From assembly GCA_029858545.1 (NCBI GenBank), contig JAOUFA010000112.1, forward strand, positions 1 through 9,752: a DNA stretch of 9,752 bases. The letters run 5' to 3'. Positions 6,372 to 9,752 of this stretch are shown one piece after another. The translations under genes were made by a program, and so were the position numbers. The DNA comes from Betaproteobacteria bacterium (GTDB taxonomy: Bacteria > Pseudomonadota > Gammaproteobacteria > Burkholderiales > SG8-39). The first letter of the stretch is position 1; each line of letters opens with the position of its first letter. The notes below the pieces were generated by a model. That model saw only the letters and a list, made by a program, of their open reading frames with translations, did no database searches and was not told the origin of the DNA.

Positions 6372-7684
6372 TCCGGGTACGCCTCGTCCGGCGGGGCAAT
6401 GCGCGCGGGGGGAAACACCGCGCGGAAGGTCGAGCCGTGCCCGGGTGAGCTTTCGATTTCGAGATTTCCGCCGTGCCGCGTGAGAACCTGGTTGACGATC
6501 GCCAGCCCCAGGCCGGTGCCGCCGGTCTCGCGCGAGCGGCTCTTGTCGACCCGGTAGAAGCGTTCGGTGAGGCGCGGAATATGGCGCGCCTCGATCCCCG
6601 GGCCGGTGTCGGCGACGCTGAAAACCCCGTGCCCGTCGTCGATCCGCCAGGCCAGCGCAATCGAGCCGCCCTCGGGCGTATAACGCACGGCGTTCGAAAC
6701 CAGATTGGACAGCGCGCTATGGAGCTCGCGCGCGTCGCCGGCGAGGCGCGCCGCGCCGACAATCTCGGTGCCGATGCGATGGCGCCCGGCCGACAGGGCA
6801 CGCGCCTCTTCGGCGAGGACTTCGACGAGTGTCCGCATGTCGACCAAATCCTCGTCGCGCGGCGCGTGGCCGGTCTCGAGCGCCGACAACGCAAGCAGAT
6901 CCTCGATCAGTCGCTGCATGCGCCGCGCCTCTTCCGCCATCAGGCCGAGGAAGTGCTTCCTGCGATCGGCGTCGAGCGGCAGCGAGTCGTCCGCCAGCGT
7001 CTCGACGAAGCCCGCAAGCACCGTCACCGGCGTTTTCAATTCATGCGACACGTTGGCGACGAAGTCGCGGCGCATGGTCTCGATACGTGCTTCGAGCGTC
7101 ACATCGCGCGAACTGAGCAGTTTCTGGTCGGCGCCGAACTCGATCACGCGCAGCGACAGCACGCCGTCGCGCTCGGCGGTGCGCAGCGTGAGCGGCGCAT
7201 CGAAGGCGCCGTTTTCCAGGTACGCGACGAAATCGGGGTGTCGCAGGAGGTGGACCACCGGTTGACCCGCGTCGCGCCGTGCATCGACGCCGAAGTGCTG
7301 CCGCGCCGTCGGGTTCGCCCAGGCGATACGGTTTTCCGCGTCGAGCAGTAGCACGCCGTCGGGCAGCGCGCGCGCGGCGGCGCGAAAGCGCGCCAGCACA
7401 CGCACGGCATCCTCGTGCTCGGTGTTCCGACGCTTGAGGTGGCCATGCAGATCGGCGAGTACGTCCTCCCAGATGCCGTCGCCCTCGGGCAGGCCCTCGA
7501 GCGCGGGCTGCCGCAGCCAGTTCGACAGCGCCGCGAGATTGGCCGCATGGCGCAGAACGCCGATCCCCAGCAAGGCGGCCAGCGTCGCAAAGGCCCACGC
7601 CGCGCCCGCAAGCGGCCAGACAAGCAGGGCCGCGAAACCCGCCAACAGCGCGCCGGCCAGCGTTTTTGCCCAGACGGTATTCAA
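6356..7684 (-). CDS. phoR: Phosphate regulon sensor histidine kinase PhoR
   Basis: A 442-residue inner-membrane kinase that phosphorylates PhoB when phosphate is scarce. The N-terminus has two adjoining hydrophobic helices (about 7-25 and 28-44) with almost no periplasmic loop, as in PhoR proteins that sense through the Pst/PhoU complex rather than directly. A PAS domain follows (about 98-195; LPDGVLLLDAENRIAWANPTA). The HisKA domain has H214 in VSHELKTPVTVLAGFVETL. The ATPase domain shows the N-box N331 (SNLVSNAVRYTPEGG), G1 box D359-TGPGIE, and GGTGLGLAIV. The best start is TTG 7684: no ATG or GTG lies in frame upstream before a stop, and there is no obvious Shine-Dalgarno, so the exact start is uncertain. 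phoB lies 95 bases upstream on the same strand. The stop (TAG) falls inside the convergent 542-residue gene. No pst, phoU, ppk or ppx gene is visible next to it. Confidence 0.93.
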   Translation of the reverse strand: MNTVWAKTLAGALLAGFAALLVWPLAGAAWAFATLAALLGIGVLRHAANLAALSNWLRQPALEGLPEGDGIWEDVLADLHGHLKRRNTEHEDAVRVLARFRAAARALPDGVLLLDAENRIAWANPTARQHFGVDARRDAGQPVVHLLRHPDFVAYLENGAFDAPLTLRTAERDGVLSLRVIEFGADQKLLSSRDVTLEARIETMRRDFVANVSHELKTPVTVLAGFVETLADDSLPLDADRRKHFLGLMAEEARRMQRLIEDLLALSALETGHAPRDEDLVDMRTLVEVLAEEARALSAGRHRIGTEIVGAARLAGDARELHSALSNLVSNAVRYTPEGGSIALAWRIDDGHGVFSVADTGPGIEARHIPRLTERFYRVDKSRSRETGGTGLGLAIVNQVLTRHGGNLEIESSPGHGSTFRAVFPPARIAPPDEAYPDQTTS

Positions 7685-7779
7685 GCGAAGCCGGTCCGCG
7701 CGGGTCGGGCAGGGGGCGGGACGGCAGGAAGGGTTCTGGTCGTGATCATCCCGGCGCCGATCTTCTCACGCGGGCGATA

Positions 7780-8472
7780 TCAGGCGGATTCGGTGCTCAG
7801 CCGGTAGCCCGAGCCGCGTACCGTCTGGATCAGGCGGTCGTGGCGTGTTGCCTCGAGCGCCTGGCGCAGCCGGCGGATGTGGACGTCGACGGTGCGCTCC
7901 TCGATGAACACGTGGTCGCCCCAGACCTGGTCGAGCAGCTGGCTGCGCGTGTGGACGCGCTCGGCATGGGTCATCAGATAGTGCAGCAATCTGAATTCGG
8001 TCGGTCCCACTTCGAGCGGAGTACGGTCGCCGAACACGCGCCGCGTCCCCGGTTCCAGCCGCAGTCCGGCGATTTCCACCGGATCGTCGGTCGCTTGCGG
8101 CGAGCGTCGGCGCAAGAGCGCCTTGATGCGCGCGAGCAGTTCGCGCGGCGAGAACGGCTTGGTGACATAGTCGTCCGCGCCGGCCTCGAGGCCCTCGATC
8201 TTGTCGGCTTCGCTGCCCCGCGCGGTGAGCAGGATGATCGGCAGATTCCGGCTGCGCGCCTCGCTGCGCAACCGCCGCGCGAGGGCCACGCCGGAGATTC
8301 CGGGAAGCATCCAGTCGATGATCGTCACGTCCGGCAGCGCGCCCTGGACCAGGTCGAGCGCACGCTCCGCGTCGCGTGCCAGACGGACACGGTAGCCGGC
8401 ATGCTCCAGATTGACGGCGATTAACTCCTGGATCGCGGGTTCATCTTCGACGACGAGAATGTCCACGGACAT
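7780..8472 (-). CDS. phoB: Phosphate regulon response regulator PhoB
   Basis: A 230-residue OmpR-family transcription factor of normal length for PhoB. The receiver domain (1-120) has the acidic pocket E9-D10, phospho-acceptor D53 in IIDWMLPG, switch T83 in LLTARG, and K105 in YVTKPFSPRELLARIKALLRR. The DNA-binding winged helix (about 130-228) includes EVGPTEFRLLHYLM, SQLLDQVWGDHVFIEERTVDVHIRRLRQAL (recognition helix) and the terminal VRGSGYRLS. The DWMLPG and WG(D/N)xVxxEERTVDVHI features mark PhoB rather than OmpR or KdpE. ATG 8472 is chosen because an AGAGGT-type site sits at 8481-8487 and the protein begins exactly as PhoB does (MSVDILVVEDEPAI); the longer in-frame extension to 8634 crosses the promoter. 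A Pho-box-like site and -10 lie upstream, so autoregulation is likely. It is presumably co-transcribed with phoR. Confidence 0.96.
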   Translation of the reverse strand: MSVDILVVEDEPAIQELIAVNLEHAGYRVRLARDAERALDLVQGALPDVTIIDWMLPGISGVALARRLRSEARSRNLPIILLTARGSEADKIEGLEAGADDYVTKPFSPRELLARIKALLRRRSPQATDDPVEIAGLRLEPGTRRVFGDRTPLEVGPTEFRLLHYLMTHAERVHTRSQLLDQVWGDHVFIEERTVDVHIRRLRQALEATRHDRLIQTVRGSGYRLSTESA

Positions 8473-8480
8473 TTGGCAGT

Positions 8481-8487
8481 ACCTCTC
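8481..8487 (-). promoter_or_regulatory. phoB ribosome binding site
   Basis: On the minus strand the sequence reads GAGAGGT and ends 8 bases before ATG 8472. It supports this start over upstream in-frame codons. Confidence 0.6.
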
Positions 8488-8510
8488 GGACTGGGTCGAG
8501 GTTTGCGGCC

Positions 8511-8544
8511 ATTCTAGGGGACTTCCGTGACAGAACGGTTTCAG
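8511..8544 (-). promoter_or_regulatory. Candidate PhoB-activated phoB promoter (Pho box plus -10)
   Basis: On the minus strand, 8544-8527 reads CTGAAAC-CGTT-CTGTCAC, two 7-base units with the 4-base spacer of the Pho box (consensus CTGTCAT N4 CTGTCAT). The promoter-proximal unit matches 6 of 7 and the distal unit 4 of 7. Exactly 10 bases downstream is TAGAAT (8516-8511), 5 of 6 to the -10 consensus. In PhoB-dependent promoters the Pho box replaces the -35 element at about this distance. Transcription would start near 8504, leaving a leader of about 30 bases before phoB. Site and spacing are seen directly; PhoB binding is inferred. Confidence 0.6.
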
Positions 8545-8568
8545 GGCGGAAAGGGCCTGGCCCATTGT

Positions 8569-8582
8569 GGGGGAATTCCCCC
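8569..8582. repeat. Perfect 14-bp palindrome GGGGGAATTCCCCC between phoB and DUF971
   Basis: The five G, AATT, five C arrangement is perfectly symmetric. It lies 24 bp upstream of the Pho-box-like site (relative to phoB) and about 64 bp before the candidate -10 of the DUF971 gene. A symmetric site in a divergent promoter region suggests an operator for a dimeric regulator, but no regulator is identifiable. It could also form a small cruciform or hairpin. Confidence 0.45.
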
Positions 8583-8622
8583 GTGCACCGGCCGCCGACG
8601 TTGTGCGGCAGTGATCGTTACG

Positions 8623-8651
8623 CCTGCAGTCCATACCAGGGCAGGTATCAT
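8623..8651 (+). promoter_or_regulatory. Weak candidate sigma-70 promoter for DUF971-ubiE
   Basis: TATCAT at 8646-8651 matches the -10 consensus at 5 of 6. At 17-base spacing the -35 position (8623-8628, CCTGCA) is poor, so the promoter may need an activator or may be incorrect. Transcription would begin near 8658, only a few bases before the Shine-Dalgarno GGAGAT at 8663-8668. Confidence 0.3.
8633..8648. repeat. Inverted repeat overlapping the candidate DUF971 -10
   Basis: Arms ATACC (8633-8637) and GGTAT (8644-8648) are perfect complements around a 6-base centre. The right arm runs into the TATCAT hexamer, the position expected for a repressor operator. The arms are short, so chance is possible. 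Confidence 0.3.
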
Positions 8652-8675
8652 CGGTGCTTCACGGAGATACCGCCC

Positions 8676-9056
8676 ATGAGCGTTACCGAAAGCCCGAAAT
8701 CCCCACCGGCCCCCACCGCGATCACGTTGCACCAGAAATCGCGGGTGATGGAAATCGCATTCGACGACGGCAGATCGTTCAGTTTGCCCTATGAATTGCT
8801 GCGCGTTTACTCGCCTTCGGCCGAGGTGCGCGGGCATGGACCTGGTCAGGAGGTTCTGCAAACCGGCAAGCGGCAGGTCGACATCTCGGCGCTCGAGCCG
8901 GTCGGTTCGTACGCGGTCCAGCCGGTGTTTTCCGACGGTCACAGCACGGGAATCTATTCCTGGGACTACCTGTACGAACTCGGCGAGAACCAGGACTCGC
9001 TATGGGCCCAGTACCTGGACCGGCTGAAGTCGGCGAGCGCGAGTCGCGACGCCTGA
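8676..9056 (+). CDS. DUF971-family protein (gamma-butyrobetaine hydroxylase N-terminal-like)
   Basis: A 126-residue small cytosolic protein made of a single DUF971 domain, the fold found at the N-terminus of gamma-butyrobetaine hydroxylase. Recognisable blocks are LPYELLRVYSPSAEVRGHG (37-55) and, at about 69-100, DISALEPVGSYAV, then FSDGHSTGIYSWDYLYELG. There is no cysteine, so the zinc site of the eukaryotic relatives is absent. The first 14 residues are a proline-rich, low-complexity tail. ATG 8676 has GGAGAT (8663-8668) seven bases upstream; the in-frame extension to 8565 would cross the control region and lacks family resemblance. It lies 16 bases ahead of ubiE and is very likely in the same operon, an order common in betaproteobacteria. 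Its biochemical role is unknown; a link to ubiquinone synthesis is suggested only by position. Confidence 0.88.
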   Translation: MSVTESPKSPPAPTAITLHQKSRVMEIAFDDGRSFSLPYELLRVYSPSAEVRGHGPGQEVLQTGKRQVDISALEPVGSYAVQPVFSDGHSTGIYSWDYLYELGENQDSLWAQYLDRLKSASASRDA

Positions 9057-9072
9057 GCAGGGTGGAATCGCC

Positions 9073-9752
9073 ATGACCGGACCGGTTGATCCAGGCGCCC
9101 CGAACGACACGCACTTCGGCTTCGAGCGGGTTCCCGAGCACGGCAAGCAGGCACGGGTCGCGGCCGTTTTCGACAGCGTGGCCGATCGCTACGACTTGAT
9201 GAACGACCTGATGTCGCTGGGCCTGCACCGGGTCTGGAAGGCGTTCACCGTCGCCGCCGCTCGTTTGCGTCCCGGGGAGAGCGTGCTGGACATCGCCTCG
9301 GGCAGCGGCGACCTGGCGCGCGCATTCGCGCGGAAGGTCGGACCCGGCGGGCAGGTCTGGATGACCGATATCAATGGCAGGATGCTGGCGCGCGGGCGCA
9401 GCCGTCTGCTCGACGCCGGTTGCCTGGTTCCGGCCGCGCAGTGCGACGCCGAGCGCCTGCCGTTCCCGGACGCAAGATTCGACTGTGTCAGCGTGGCCTT
9501 TGGATTGCGCAACATGACGCACAAGGACCGGGCGCTCGCCGAGATGGCGCGGGTGCTCAAACCCGGCGGTCGGATGCTGGTACTGGAATTTTCCAAGGTC
9601 TGGAAGCCGCTCGAGCCCGTCTACGACCTGTATTCATTCAAGCTGCTCCCCTGGTTGGGACAGCGTGTCGCGGGTGATGCGGCCTCCTACCGTTATCTCG
9701 CCGAATCGATTCGCATGCACCCGGACCAGGCAACGCTCACGACGATGATGGA
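9073..9752 (+). CDS. ubiE: Ubiquinone/menaquinone C-methyltransferase UbiE, 3' end cut
   Basis: The frame runs open from ATG 9073 to the window end, giving 226 residues; the family is about 240-260 long, so roughly 20-30 are missing. UbiE methylates the ring carbon of the demethoxyubiquinone (and demethylmenaquinone) precursor using S-adenosylmethionine. Family marks: FDSVADRYDLMNDLMSLGLHRVWK (33-56); SAM motif I VLDIASGSGD (71-80); acidic D99 after strand 2; FGLRNMT (143-149); VLKPGGRMLVLEFSK (about 160-175); and YRYLAESIRMHPDQ (206-219). In motif I the usual AGGTGD is ASGSGD, a mild variation that keeps the glycine loop. AGGGTGGA (9059-9066) precedes the start by 6 bases. It follows the DUF971 gene closely and probably continues into further ubiquinone genes (ubiJ, ubiB) beyond the window. 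Confidence 0.96.
   Translation, partial: MTGPVDPGAPNDTHFGFERVPEHGKQARVAAVFDSVADRYDLMNDLMSLGLHRVWKAFTVAAARLRPGESVLDIASGSGDLARAFARKVGPGGQVWMTDINGRMLARGRSRLLDAGCLVPAAQCDAERLPFPDARFDCVSVAFGLRNMTHKDRALAEMARVLKPGGRMLVLEFSKVWKPLEPVYDLYSFKLLPWLGQRVAGDAASYRYLAESIRMHPDQATLTTMM

Noticed and set aside
6473..7351. A 292-codon plus-strand frame opposite phoR
   Set aside because: phoR has all kinase boxes on the minus strand; the plus frame has no domain signal.
8473..8634. N-terminal extension of PhoB to an upstream start at 8634
   Set aside because: PhoB homology begins at MSVDILVVEDE, and the extension would cover the Pho box, the -10 and the ribosome site.
8565..8675. N-terminal extension of the DUF971 protein from 8565
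   Set aside because: ATG 8676 has a proper GGAGAT site, and the extension runs through palindromes and the promoter region with no family resemblance.
1..9752. tRNA, rRNA, CRISPR arrays, insertion sequences, defence islands or prophage genes
   Set aside because: No cloverleaf-like segments, spaced repeats, transposase motifs or phage genes were seen; all long frames are explained by housekeeping or regulatory families, apart from one unknown protein.

Overview
The window looks like chromosomal core DNA from a GC-rich betaproteobacterium, probably Burkholderiales or a near relative. The grounds are strong G/C bias at third codon positions, a BPSS1780-type membrane protein, a very large FAD/iron-sulfur oxidoreductase with a DUF3683-type N-terminus, and a DUF971 gene directly in front of ubiE. 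I see no transposase, integrase, phage gene, CRISPR array, tRNA or rRNA. Nearly every base is coding; the longest gap between genes is about 200 bases (8473-8675).

Layout. Bases 1-372 are the 3' end of a polytopic membrane protein gene. Two bases after its stop begins a 1282-residue oxidoreductase (375-4223), an FAD dehydrogenase of the D-lactate / D-2-hydroxyglutarate type fused to two [4Fe-4S] ferredoxin motifs and two CCG cysteine-rich repeats. A HIT-family protein follows (4283-4699), then a 542-residue protein of unknown function (4743-6371). These last two genes are bridged by a possible 16-codon reading frame that overlaps both by ATGA junctions. On the opposite strand lie phoR (6356-7684) and phoB (7780-8472), the phosphate-starvation two-component system. 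phoR overlaps the 3' end of the 542-residue gene tail to tail by 16 bases. On the plus strand again come a DUF971 gene (8676-9056) and ubiE (9073 to the window end, cut), the C-methyltransferase of ubiquinone/menaquinone synthesis.

How the parts relate. The phoB-DUF971 intergenic region is the main control region. It carries a Pho-box-like element placed exactly 10 bases from a good -10 hexamer facing phoB, which fits PhoB autoregulation. It also has a perfect 14-bp palindrome and a short inverted repeat over a candidate -10 for DUF971-ubiE. DUF971-ubiE is presumably the start of a ubiquinone operon running past the window. From memory of Ralstonia/Burkholderia gene orders, the oxidoreductase and HIT genes often sit directly beside DUF971-ubiE; if so, the 542-residue gene plus phoBR are an insertion into that block here.

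I found no convincing new multi-gene system. The most checkable oddities are the coupled 16-codon ORF, the symmetric sites between phoB and DUF971, the unexplained 542-residue protein, and the multi-domain oxidoreductase with unknown substrate.
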